The position numbers and the translations under genes were made by a program. Positions 1-9,543 of a DNA stretch of 26,733 bases are shown here, in pieces. The stretch covers positions 1 to 26,733 of the forward strand of contig CAZUDB010000051.1 in NCBI GenBank assembly GCA_964619055.1, in the 5' to 3' direction. The notes beneath the pieces are model-generated. The model searched no databases. It was not told the DNA's origin and was given only the letters and a program-made list of their open reading frames with translations. The stretch is from CAYVUM01 sp964619055. GTDB lineage: Bacteria; Pseudomonadota; Alphaproteobacteria; Rhodospirillales; Defluviicoccaceae. Numbering within the stretch: the stretch's first letter is position 1; each line of letters opens with the position of its first letter.

Positions 1-324
1 AGGAGAGCGAGCCTTCGGCGAGAGAGAGTTTCTTGATTCGACGTTGTCACTTTCAATCCGCCCTACACCGATCACCCGGCCATCAACTTGGCGGAAAGGT
101 CGGTCTGGGATCCGGGAAATACCGCGGTACGACAGTTCTTTCCCCGTGTTGCCGACGTGCTGAAACCTGGTGGACGCATTTATTTGGGCTGGGCGGACTT
201 TGCCGATCTGGATTTCATCGAGGGCTTGACGGCCGATCATGGCTTGCGCTTCCGACGCATTGATGAGGCATCAGACGACACCAGCTTGTTCGTCGTTTAC
301 GAAGCAACCTTCGGAAACCGGTAG
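1..324 (+). CDS. class I SAM-dependent methyltransferase, C-terminal part (partial, frame interrupted)
   Basis: The gene enters from the left edge. From about base 40 the frame reads FDVVTFNPPY, where NPPY is the catalytic/substrate motif of small-domain (MTS, HemK/RsmC/PrmA-like) N-methyltransferases. It continues with a LKPGGRIYLGW strand typical of the late Rossmann core and ends at a TAG at 322-324. A TGA at 34-36 sits in the same frame just before this motif, and bases 1-33 fit better in another frame, so there is either a frameshift or a sequence error near bases 20-37. Because this is the window edge, I cannot tell which. The TTG at 88 lies after the NPPY motif and is not a credible start. 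The substrate (protein, rRNA or small molecule) cannot be read from this fragment. Confidence 0.55.
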
Positions 325-467
325 CCGCGCCCCTTTGCCGGCGATACCTTCAACGGGAAGCGGGAGACCAAAACGCTTGTCGAACCGGCTCAGAACACAA
401 TTTGATAGCCGGGCGCGCGCGCATCGGCGCGACGCCAAACCTGAGTAGCAAGCCTGGGAGCAGACAC

Positions 468-752
468 ATGACGCGCGATGAATTCGTCGAAAAGCTCAAA
501 ACACAGATCGACCAGTGGAACGCCGACATCACGAAGACGGAGGCGGAGATGAAGTCCGCGAGCGGCGACATGCAGCAACGCTATGCGGAGAAAATCGCCG
601 AAGCGTCGCGCTATCGTGCCGAGGCGCAGGCCAAGCTGGCTGAGAGTTTGAAGCATTCGTCGGAAACCTGGGAGAAGAGACGCGCCGATATGGAGAGCGC
701 GTGGGGTGACATTATGGAAGGCTTCAAGAAGGCCTGGGCCCGGTTTTCGTAA
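468..752 (+). CDS. small coiled-coil protein (hypothetical; resembles sll1863-type stress proteins)
   Basis: This 94-residue protein starts at ATG 468, preceded by GGGAG at 456-460 with 7 nt spacing. The frame stays open upstream to a TTG at 402, but the Shine-Dalgarno site decides for 468. The sequence is almost wholly helical, rich in E, K, A and Q, with no signal peptide, membrane segment or cysteine. Heptad-like patterning runs from about residue 5 to 75, and a W-rich amphipathic tail (W70, W81, W89) follows. Proteins of this look are annotated as coiled-coil or sll1863-family stress-response proteins; the function is not established. It stands alone on the plus strand, pointing towards dnaE, separated from the methyltransferase by 143 bp in which I see no other gene. 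Confidence 0.7.
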   Translation: MTRDEFVEKLKTQIDQWNADITKTEAEMKSASGDMQQRYAEKIAEASRYRAEAQAKLAESLKHSSETWEKRRADMESAWGDIMEGFKKAWARFS

Positions 753-810
753 GGCTCTTAGGACAGGAGCAAGACGCGGGACGGCGGACCCGGTGCGGAC
801 GCTTACGGCT

Positions 811-852
811 GCCACCGCAGTACGGCCGTCAACGATGCACGTGGCTTTTTTT
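811..852 (+). terminator. possible intrinsic terminator after the coiled-coil gene
   Basis: GCCAC at 811-815 can pair with GTGGC at 841-845, followed directly by seven T residues (846-852). The stem is short and the loop is 25 nt, although it contains the small palindrome ACGGCCGT. The T-run in an otherwise GC-rich stretch about 95 bp behind the plus-strand gene is the main argument. Confidence 0.3.
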
Positions 853-881
853 GCGGATGTCCGCTTCTCGCTATTCACATC

Positions 882-929
882 AACGCATTGGGCGGGTTAG
901 GGCGACGCTCGTAACCCGCCGGATGCGTT
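882..929. repeat. long imperfect palindrome, REP-like dispersed element
   Basis: Arms 882-899 and 912-929 are 18 nt each and complementary except for one G-T pair and one mismatch. The inner nine bases (GGCGGGTTA / TAACCCGCC) pair perfectly around a 12 nt loop. On the minus strand the stretch 980 to 891 begins with GTAGGGCGG and ends with the palindrome, a wording typical of the short GGCGGGTTACG...CCCTAACCCGCC repeats scattered through many proteobacterial genomes. There is no T-run, so it is not a normal terminator. Whether other copies exist in this genome cannot be seen from one window. Confidence 0.55.
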
Positions 930-998
930 CGTCCACAAACGTCCACGTTCGGCTCGGTACGTTAACTAAATCCGCCCTACGTAGGTCAGCAAGGCACC

Positions 999-1191
999 TC
1001 AAGCCCAACCACCTGCGATTGGGACGACGTGGCCGGTGAGGAATCCGCATCTGTCGGAAGCGAAAGAAGGCGATCGTCTCGGCCACCTCTTCACGATTGC
1101 TAAGACGTTTGGCCGAGATGTTGGCGAGCATCTTGGCGATGACCTTCTCGTTGGTCAGCAACTCCGCGCGCGATCGTCGATCGTCATACGC
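999..1191 (-). pseudogene. C-terminal remnant of a short-chain dehydrogenase/reductase (SDR), frameshifted
   Basis: Directly behind the dnaE stop, the minus strand reads ELLTNEKVIAKMLANISAKR then LSNREEVAETIAFF. This is the familiar SDR segment 'P..RLG.PEEVA..IAFLASD'. After a one-base shift near 1062-1068 it continues as ASDRCGFLTGHVVPIAGGWA and stops at TGA 1001-999. GFLTGHVVPIAGGW is the typical end of classical SDR enzymes such as 3-oxoacyl-ACP reductases. Only about 60 residues of a normal 250 remain; the Rossmann nucleotide site and the Ser-Tyr-Lys catalytic part are missing, and the upstream side abuts dnaE. The fragment has no own start and is broken, so it is a relic. The family assignment is strong; the original substrate is unknown. 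Confidence 0.65.
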
Positions 1192-1197
1192 CCTCCC

Positions 1198-4662
<3,465 letters not shown>

Positions 4663-4774
4663 GGTGGTCAGGGTCGCACAGGTATCTGACGCCTGTCACG
4701 ACCCCTCCGTCGCCACCCCTACGGCCGGACGGAGTGGGAACGACAGGCCATTGCGATTGGCCGTGTCGCTGCGA

Positions 4775-4797
4775 GGCGCCGCCTCCGGATCGGCGCC
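4775..4797 (-). other. GC-rich hairpin between lolD and dnaE
   Basis: GGCGCC at 4775-4780 and again at 4792-4797 can form a 6 bp stem with an 11 nt loop, immediately after the lolD stop codon. No T-run follows, so it is not a standard intrinsic terminator. It might stabilise the lolD mRNA end or cause a pause. The rest of the 143 bp gap shows no recognisable promoter. Confidence 0.25.
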
Positions 4798-4805
4798 GGG
4801 GTTGT

Positions 4806-5699
4806 CTAAGACGCCGATGGGGACGGGGCCGCAGCCGCGTCGGGCTCTGCGAATCGGGCCCCGCCGTCACCGCCTGGCAACGCTTCCTCCTCCGTTGGTG
4901 GGGCGACCGGTGGTGCCACGGCGGTGGCAAATCCCGGCAACAACCGCCCGTCGGAGAAATGGATGACGCGATCCATGCGCGCGGCCAGCTCCATGTTGTG
5001 CGTAGCCACCACGACGGCGATCCGCGCCGTGCGCGCAATGGACACCAGCATGGCAAACACGTCCTCCGCCGTTTGCGGGTCCAAGTTTCCCGTGGGTTCA
5101 TCGGCAAGCAGCACGCGCGGGATGTTGGCAACGGCCCGGGCGATGGCGACACGCTGCTGCTCCCCCCCAGAAAGTTGACCGGGACGGTGGGTCAAACGCT
5201 GGCCCAGGCCCAGCCACTCCAAAATCTCCTTGCTGCGAGATCTGGCCTCCCCCCAGGCGGTACCCGCAATGAGTTGCGGGATCGTGACGTTTTCCTCGGC
5301 GGTGAATTCGGGCAGCAGGTGGTGTCGCTGATAAATGAAACCGATGTTGTGACGCCGAAGCTTTGTGCGAGCATCGTCGCTCAGGCGCGAGCAGGCCTGC
5401 CCTTCGATCTCCACCTCACCAGCGTCGGGGCGCTCCAGCAATCCGCTGATGTGCAGCAACGTCGACTTGCCAGCCCCCGAAGGACCGGTGAGCGCGATGA
5501 TCTCGCCTGCGGCGACATCCAGGTCGGCACCGCGCAAGACTTCCAAGGTGGCATCGCCTTGGTGAAAGGTCCGAACGACTTGGGACAGTCTCAACACCAG
5601 GGCGGCAAGCGCGGGATTGACCGCACCACCGTCGGACCCGGCCATATGGACCATCGGGATGTCTTTGTCCGCGGCCTCGGTTGCCCCTGCGTCACTCAT
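4806..5699 (-). CDS. lolD: lipoprotein-releasing ABC transporter, ATP-binding subunit
   Basis: The ATPase of the LolCD(E) complex at the cytoplasmic face of the inner membrane drives release of mature lipoproteins to the carrier LolA. Visible motifs (297-residue numbering) are Walker A GPSGAGKST at 72-80, a Q-loop in FIYQRHHLLPEF around 121-132, signature LSGGEQ at 176-181, Walker B VLLADE at 196-201, and the H-loop His at 234. The chosen ATG at 5699 overlaps the lolC stop by 8 nt (ATGAGTGA), implying translational coupling; the frame is open further upstream inside lolC but that would overlap far more. It is longer than the usual 230 residues, with about 35 extra at the N-terminus (in-frame Met16 and Met19 are alternative starts) and an Ala/Pro-rich tail of about 40 residues after residue 257. 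Confidence 0.93.
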   Translation of the reverse strand: MSDAGATEAADKDIPMVHMAGSDGGAVNPALAALVLRLSQVVRTFHQGDATLEVLRGADLDVAAGEIIALTGPSGAGKSTLLHISGLLERPDAGEVEIEGQACSRLSDDARTKLRRHNIGFIYQRHHLLPEFTAEENVTIPQLIAGTAWGEARSRSKEILEWLGLGQRLTHRPGQLSGGEQQRVAIARAVANIPRVLLADEPTGNLDPQTAEDVFAMLVSIARTARIAVVVATHNMELAARMDRVIHFSDGRLLPGFATAVAPPVAPPTEEEALPGGDGGARFAEPDAAAAPSPSAS

Positions 5700-6936
5700 A
5701 GCGCAACGCCTCCGCCGGATCGATTCGAGCTGCCCGCCAGGATGGATAGAGGGTTGCGAGGAACGACAGTAGCAGACCAACGACAACGACCACGGTCACC
5801 TCGGCCGGGTCGATGCGCGATGGCATCTGGGCCAGAAAGTAGATTTCCGGCGAGAACAGCTCGGTGCCGATCAAACTCTGCAAACCCTGTCGAATGCTCT
5901 CGATATTGGCCGCGAAGGTAAGACCGAGCACAAAGCCGAGGAGCGTGCCGGCGACGCCCAGGCTTGCACCTGAGATAAAAAATACCCGCATCACCATGCC
6001 GCGGGTGGCTCCCATCGTCCTCAAGATTGCGATATCGCCGGATTTGTCCTTCACCAGAATCACGAGCCCCGAAATGATGTTAAACGCGGCCACGATGATG
6101 ATCATGGTCAAGATCAATGACAGAACATTGCGCTCCACCTTTAGTGCGTTGACCAGCGCATTCTGCGATCGCTGCCAATCGAGCACACGGAGATCGTCGC
6201 CCAAGGCCAACTGGAGTTTGCGAGCGATCGTGGACGCGTCCCCGGGGTCCTCAATGAACACTTCCAGCGTGGTTACATTGTCCCCCAAACGGAAGTACCC
6301 CTGTGCCACGTCCAGCGGTAGAAAGATCACGCCGTCGTCGAAATCAGTCATGCCCGCTTCGAACACTCCACCCACGGGATAGCTAAGGACCCTGGGCATG
6401 GTGCCGAAGGCGGTCACGTTGCCCTTGGGCGAAATCACGGTTACCTCGTCACCTGCGGTCAGCCCCATCGCTTCCGCGAGCCGCATGCCGAGAAAGACCG
6501 ACTGCGCCGCATCGAATCCGTCGAGGCTCCCGACGCGAATGTTCTCCGACACCAGCGTTTTGCTTTTAAGGTCGTCCTCGCGCATGCCGCGGACGTAAGC
6601 GCCACGCGTCACTCCATTGGCAGTAACGATGACTTGTCCTTGCACCAGGGCGTTGACCCGAACGACGCCATCGAGGGTCCTGATCGTCTCAAGGATCTGG
6701 GGATCCTCGGCAACACCCGTGGGGCCCGCGAAAACACTGATGTGACCGTTGAAGCCGAGGATTCGTGAGAGGATATCGTGGCGGAAGCCGTTCATGACGG
6801 CGAGGACGATGATCAGCGTGGCAACGCCGATCATGATCCCGATAACCGACAACCAAGCCACCACGGAGATGAAGCCTTCCTGGCGGCGGGCCCCCAGATA
6901 GCGAAACGCCATCATCCATTCAAAGCGGGAAAACAC
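5692..6936 (-). CDS. lolC: lipoprotein-releasing ABC transporter, permease subunit (LolC/LolE family)
   Basis: The membrane partner of LolD belongs to the FtsX-like/MacB permease superfamily. The four expected membrane segments are visible at about 21-48, 272-296, 320-345 and 380-398, with a large periplasmic domain between the first two. The N-terminus FSRFEWMMAFRYLGARR and the end IDPAEALRYE are typical of the family. I chose GTG 6936 because GGAG (6949-6946) lies 9 nt upstream and family members begin at this point; an ATG at 6987 would add 17 unlike residues. The protein is then 414 residues. Only one permease gene is present beside lolD, as usual in alphaproteobacteria, so it may work as a homodimer, filling both the LolC and LolE roles. 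It starts 64 bp behind proS. Confidence 0.9.
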   Translation of the reverse strand: MFSRFEWMMAFRYLGARRQEGFISVVAWLSVIGIMIGVATLIIVLAVMNGFRHDILSRILGFNGHISVFAGPTGVAEDPQILETIRTLDGVVRVNALVQGQVIVTANGVTRGAYVRGMREDDLKSKTLVSENIRVGSLDGFDAAQSVFLGMRLAEAMGLTAGDEVTVISPKGNVTAFGTMPRVLSYPVGGVFEAGMTDFDDGVIFLPLDVAQGYFRLGDNVTTLEVFIEDPGDASTIARKLQLALGDDLRVLDWQRSQNALVNALKVERNVLSLILTMIIIVAAFNIISGLVILVKDKSGDIAILRTMGATRGMVMRVFFISGASLGVAGTLLGFVLGLTFAANIESIRQGLQSLIGTELFSPEIYFLAQMPSRIDPAEVTVVVVVGLLLSFLATLYPSWRAARIDPAEALRYE

Positions 6937-7000
6937 CCGGCAGAACTCCTTCGTGTCAATCCGATTTCGGCCGCGGGCCGTCGCCACGCGGCTTGGCCAA

Positions 7001-8314
7001 TCAGCCCATGAGGCGGTTGAGAGCGGTATCCAACGTCGCCTTACTGCGCTCCCCGGTGAGCCGATCCTTCACTTCAACGGTGCCGTCGGCAAGTCCCTTC
7101 GGCCCGACAATGAGCTGACGCGGCACGCCGATGAGGTCCATCTCGGCAAATTTCACTCCAGCCCGATCCGGTCGGTCATCGTAAAGTACCTCCAGGCCCT
7201 TGGTGGACAATCGATTGTAGAGATCATCACAAGCGTTCGCACAGGAGTCGTCATCGGCCTTCAAGTTGATCAGGCCGACTGGGAACGGTGCGATGGCCTC
7301 GGGCCAGATGATCCCGGCCTCATCATGGGAGGCTTCGATGACTGCACCGACGAGTCGGGACACGCCAATCCCGTATGAACCCATTTCGACGGCAACCTCC
7401 TCCCCATCGGGTCCGGTCACGACGGCACCGAGCGGTTTCGAATACTTGGTTCCAAAGTAAAAAATATGACCAACTTCAATACCGCGGCCCACAACCAAAT
7501 CATCGCCCAGCGCGGCCTCGGCCGCCGCGTCACGTTGCTCGTCCGTGGCGGCGTAGCGCGCCGTGAAGTCATCGATGAGGGGCTGCAGATCACCGTCGGG
7601 GTCAAAATCGACCGTTGCCCAGTCCATGGCGGCAAACGCAACGTGGTACGCAATCTCGCTTTCGCCGGTATCGGCGAGCACGACGAATTCGTGGCTCAAG
7701 TCCCCACCGATGGGACCGGTATCCGCAGCCATAGGAATGGCCCGAAGGCCAAGGCGAGCAAATGTACGCAAGTAAGCCATAAACATCTTATTGTAGGACA
7801 CGCGAGCGGAAGCAGCATCGCTATCGAATGAGTAAGCATCCTTCATCAAAAATTCGCGGCCTCGCATGACGCCGAAACGGGGCCGAACCTCATCCCGAAA
7901 TTTCCACTGAATGTGGTAAAGTAGCTTAGGAAGGTGTCGATAGCTGCGAACGGAGCCACGAAATATCTCTGTGATCATTTCTTCATTTGTCGGCCCATAG
8001 AGCAGTTCGCGATTCCGCCGATCACTTATCCGCAGCATTTCAGGGCCGTAAGCATCGTAGCGTCCGCTTTCGCGCCACAGGTCGGCTGGTTGAATCGTCG
8101 GCATCAACAGCTCCTGACAACCGATGCGATCCTGCTCCTCCCGCACGATCCGCTCAATGTTACGCAGGACACGAAGTCCGAGCGGCAACCACGAATAGAT
8201 GCCGGCACTGGATTGCCGAATCATGCCGGCCCGCAGCATCAGCCGGTGCGAGACGATCTCTGCGTCGGCGGGCGTTTCCTTGAGAGTGGGTAAAAAGTAC
8301 TGAGACAAGCGCAT
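7001..8314 (-). CDS. proS: proline--tRNA ligase (short alphaproteobacterial type)
   Basis: This class II aminoacyl-tRNA synthetase charges tRNA-Pro in the cytoplasm. At 437 residues it lacks the roughly 180-residue INS editing domain present in E. coli ProRS, as is typical of alphaproteobacteria. Seen: the N-terminal MRLSQYFLPTLKE, motif 1 around SSAGIYSWLPLGLRVLRNIE, the TNEE segment that shapes the proline pocket, motif 2 (WKFRDEVRPRFGVMRGREF), motif 3 (GSYGIGVSRLVGAVIE), and the C-terminal anticodon-binding domain from roughly residue 340. The start at ATG 8314 is preceded by AGGA about 10 nt upstream; an upstream in-frame start at 8365 adds 17 residues unlike the family. It heads the group proS-lolC-lolD-dnaE. 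Because editing in cis is absent, mischarged Ala-tRNA-Pro would need a free-standing editor elsewhere in the genome. Confidence 0.97.
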   Translation of the reverse strand: MRLSQYFLPTLKETPADAEIVSHRLMLRAGMIRQSSAGIYSWLPLGLRVLRNIERIVREEQDRIGCQELLMPTIQPADLWRESGRYDAYGPEMLRISDRRNRELLYGPTNEEMITEIFRGSVRSYRHLPKLLYHIQWKFRDEVRPRFGVMRGREFLMKDAYSFDSDAASARVSYNKMFMAYLRTFARLGLRAIPMAADTGPIGGDLSHEFVVLADTGESEIAYHVAFAAMDWATVDFDPDGDLQPLIDDFTARYAATDEQRDAAAEAALGDDLVVGRGIEVGHIFYFGTKYSKPLGAVVTGPDGEEVAVEMGSYGIGVSRLVGAVIEASHDEAGIIWPEAIAPFPVGLINLKADDDSCANACDDLYNRLSTKGLEVLYDDRPDRAGVKFAEMDLIGVPRQLIVGPKGLADGTVEVKDRLTGERSKATLDTALNRLMG

Positions 8315-8546
8315 GGGGAAGGGTCCTGGTGGTGTCTTTTGAGCAGCGACGACAGGCGCGACCAAGGGGGCGAGCGACCGACCGTACCCGGCTGGAGATC
8401 AGCGTCAGGACTTTAGGGCAAAGTTCGAGGCCACATCAACGCCGCCCGGCGGAAGTGCCAGCAAGGCGGGCTCGCGATGATGCAGCGCAGCATGCTGCCA
8501 ATGAAGCTGCAACAATCGGGTGAATGGTGGCGCTGCATGACGACAG

Positions 8547-8579
8547 AAAAAAACGTGCAAGCCAGCCATCCTAAGCACG
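8547..8579 (-). terminator. intrinsic-terminator-like hairpin upstream of proS
   Basis: Read on the minus strand, CGTGC (8579-8575) and GCACG (8558-8554) form a perfect 5 bp stem around a 16 nt loop, followed immediately by seven T residues (8553-8547). It lies about 460 bp behind the DUF1467 gene and 233 bp before the proS start. It could end the VOC-DUF1467 transcript, end a short RNA started near 8697, or act inside a proS leader. Confidence 0.4.
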
Positions 8580-8670
8580 CCTCGGCTCTCCACGATACTT
8601 CGCCTCGCGAGGCATTACATGCTTGTGCTGACGCACTGCGTGCCGGGACTGAATTTCCGCAAAAAAAAGC

Positions 8671-8699
8671 GTGACGCGCGCATTCCTGAGCGCTATACT
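8671..8699 (+). promoter_or_regulatory. sigma70-like promoter, plus strand
   Basis: GTGACG (8671-8676, four of six matches to the -35 consensus) and TATACT (8694-8699, five of six to the -10 consensus) are separated by 17 bp. Transcription would start near 8706 and run towards the hairpin at 8827-8856. No gene lies on this strand nearby. Confidence 0.35.
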
Positions 8700-8703
8700 C
8701 TCG

Positions 8704-8733
8704 ATTGTAACAAAGATTTGCCTTTTTTGGCAA
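8704..8733 (-). promoter_or_regulatory. sigma70-like promoter, minus strand
   Basis: On the minus strand TTGCCA (8733-8728, five of six) and TACAAT (8709-8704, five of six) are 18 bp apart. Transcription would start near 8697 and run towards proS, giving a leader of about 380 nt, or a short RNA if it stops at the T-run at 8547. Its -10 box covers the predicted start of the opposing plus-strand promoter. Confidence 0.4.
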
Positions 8734-8856
8734 CTCAACGGCCCGGGTTTTGGGAGAACACCAGGAACAAAGTAAGCAAGCGTGTAAAACGCACTGCAAG
8801 AGCAAAAATCAACTGAGCGGAGTCGCAGGCAAGGTCTTTTTGATCTTGCCTTTCTT
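8706..8856 (+). ncRNA. candidate small RNA of about 150 nt (unrecognised)
   Basis: The interval between the plus-strand promoter-like signal at 8671-8699 and the hairpin at 8827-8856 has no plausible ORF with a ribosome site. It can form local hairpins (TTGCC-T6-GGCAA near 8718-8733; GCGT-GTAAA-ACGC in the middle) plus the strong terminal stem. I do not recognise a known family: it has no SRP GGAA-loop signature and no tmRNA or RNase P core. The call rests only on promoter-plus-terminator logic. Confidence 0.3.
8827..8856 (+). terminator. intrinsic terminator, plus strand
   Basis: AGGCAAGGTC (8827-8836) pairs with GATCTTGCCT (8842-8851) around a TTTTT loop: a 10 bp stem with one G-U pair, then TTCTT. 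This is a good stem with a moderate U-tail. On the opposite strand no T-run follows, so it serves plus-strand transcripts, for which no protein gene is visible. Confidence 0.5.
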
Positions 8857-8899
8857 ACTTGAAAACTCAACCAAAGTTCTCCACACTCGATTTTGTTCG

Positions 8900-8929
8900 C
8901 TTATATTGACCCGCTGTAGCTTCCGTCGA
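8900..8929 (-). promoter_or_regulatory. weak sigma70-like promoter, minus strand
   Basis: Read on the minus strand, TCGACG (8929-8924, four of six) and TATAAG (8905-8900, five of six) are spaced 18 bp apart, behind the DUF1467 gene and facing proS. It is an alternative or additional proS promoter; in this AT-richer stretch such matches can arise by chance. Confidence 0.22.
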
Positions 8930-9039
8930 GCCAAAAAGCCCATCAGCGTCTCGTTCTGACATGTCGGAGAGAAGGCGCCCAATTCTCATCGGCTTTCGCC
9001 ATACGGCCGATGTAGGCGGGCCCCGCTGGTCACGGTCTT

Positions 9040-9279
9040 CTATGAGCGGAATGAAATCAGATCGCTCTCGACGACTGCAAACACGACTAGCCAAAGCAAA
9101 GCCGCCACGACAGTCGTAACGGCCATTTTCAGGCCAATCCGGGGCCGTTTCGGCGCGCTCTGCGCATGGCCCCGGACGACATCTTCACTGTCAAGGGTCC
9201 GCACACCCCAGGGTAGAATGGCGAAAATTACCAGCCACCAGATAATGAAATAGACCGCAATGCCGCTCACCCATCCCAT
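9040..9279 (-). CDS. DUF1467 family small membrane protein
   Basis: This 79-residue protein has two membrane helices, at about residues 3-24 (AVYFIIWWLVIFAILPWGV) and 51-71, joined by a polar loop. The IWWLVIFAILPWGVR pattern is the hallmark of DUF1467, a family found in alphaproteobacteria and typically located next to methylmalonyl-CoA epimerase and proS, as here. The function is unknown; it has no catalytic residues or signal peptidase site. ATG 9279 is used; there is no strong ribosome site, and an ATG at 9274 is in another frame. The 725 bp between its end and proS hold only the regulatory signals listed separately. Confidence 0.8.
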   Translation of the reverse strand: MGWVSGIAVYFIIWWLVIFAILPWGVRTLDSEDVVRGHAQSAPKRPRIGLKMAVTTVVAALLWLVVFAVVESDLISFRS

Positions 9280-9318
9280 GGGAACACATGGACTTGACGA
9301 TTAGGCGACCGCTTCGGC

Positions 9319-9480
9319 CTACTCGAGTTCGGCAAGGGTGCCCAGGAAACCACTGGGATGCGTGACCGGCACGGGCTTTGGCGCCCACACCCAAGCGCCA
9401 AGCACATCGCGGGCGCGGGCCGTTGTCGGCTCGGGGTCAGGAATAGAAATGGCGCTCCGATCCCGGACGCGATCGTTCCT
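9319..9480 (-). pseudogene. decayed C-terminal stretch resembling methylmalonyl-CoA epimerase
   Basis: On the minus strand a frame without its own start ends in THPSGFLGTLAELE then TAG (9321-9319). Methylmalonyl-CoA epimerases end in a very similar HPKDF.GTLVELE, and this gene usually sits directly before DUF1467. The preceding residues (ARDVLGAWVWAPKPVPV) match only loosely, and the rest of the 130-residue protein, including its metal ligands, is absent; the frame runs back in phase to the VOC gene stop at 9546-9544. I read it as a degraded remnant. Chance similarity is possible because the matching part is short. Confidence 0.35.
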
Positions 9481-9543
9481 GCGGAAGCCAAACTGGGCAA
9501 GATGAGTGCCGCCTATCCTGACCCGGGCACGGCTCCGCCGGAC

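Noticed and set aside
8477..8520. GCAGCATGCTGC palindrome as a regulator site
   Set aside because: Short palindrome in a GC-biased repeat-like stretch of GCAGC units; no promoter at a useful distance and no second site.
8754..8774. GAAC...GAAC direct repeat as an alphaproteobacterial LexA box
   Set aside because: The alphaproteobacterial SOS box needs 7 bp between the half sites (GTTC-N7-GTTC); here the spacing is 5, and there is no SOS-type gene nearby.
8413..8805. Cys-rich minus-strand ORF of 130 codons in the proS upstream gap
   Set aside because: No ribosome site, no recognisable metal-binding pattern, and it runs across the promoter and terminator signals; its composition looks random.
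8619..8816. Basic plus-strand ORF of 65 codons in the same gap
   Set aside because: Starts before the putative promoter, has no ribosome site and no family resemblance; the terminator behind it is better explained by a short RNA, though not proven.
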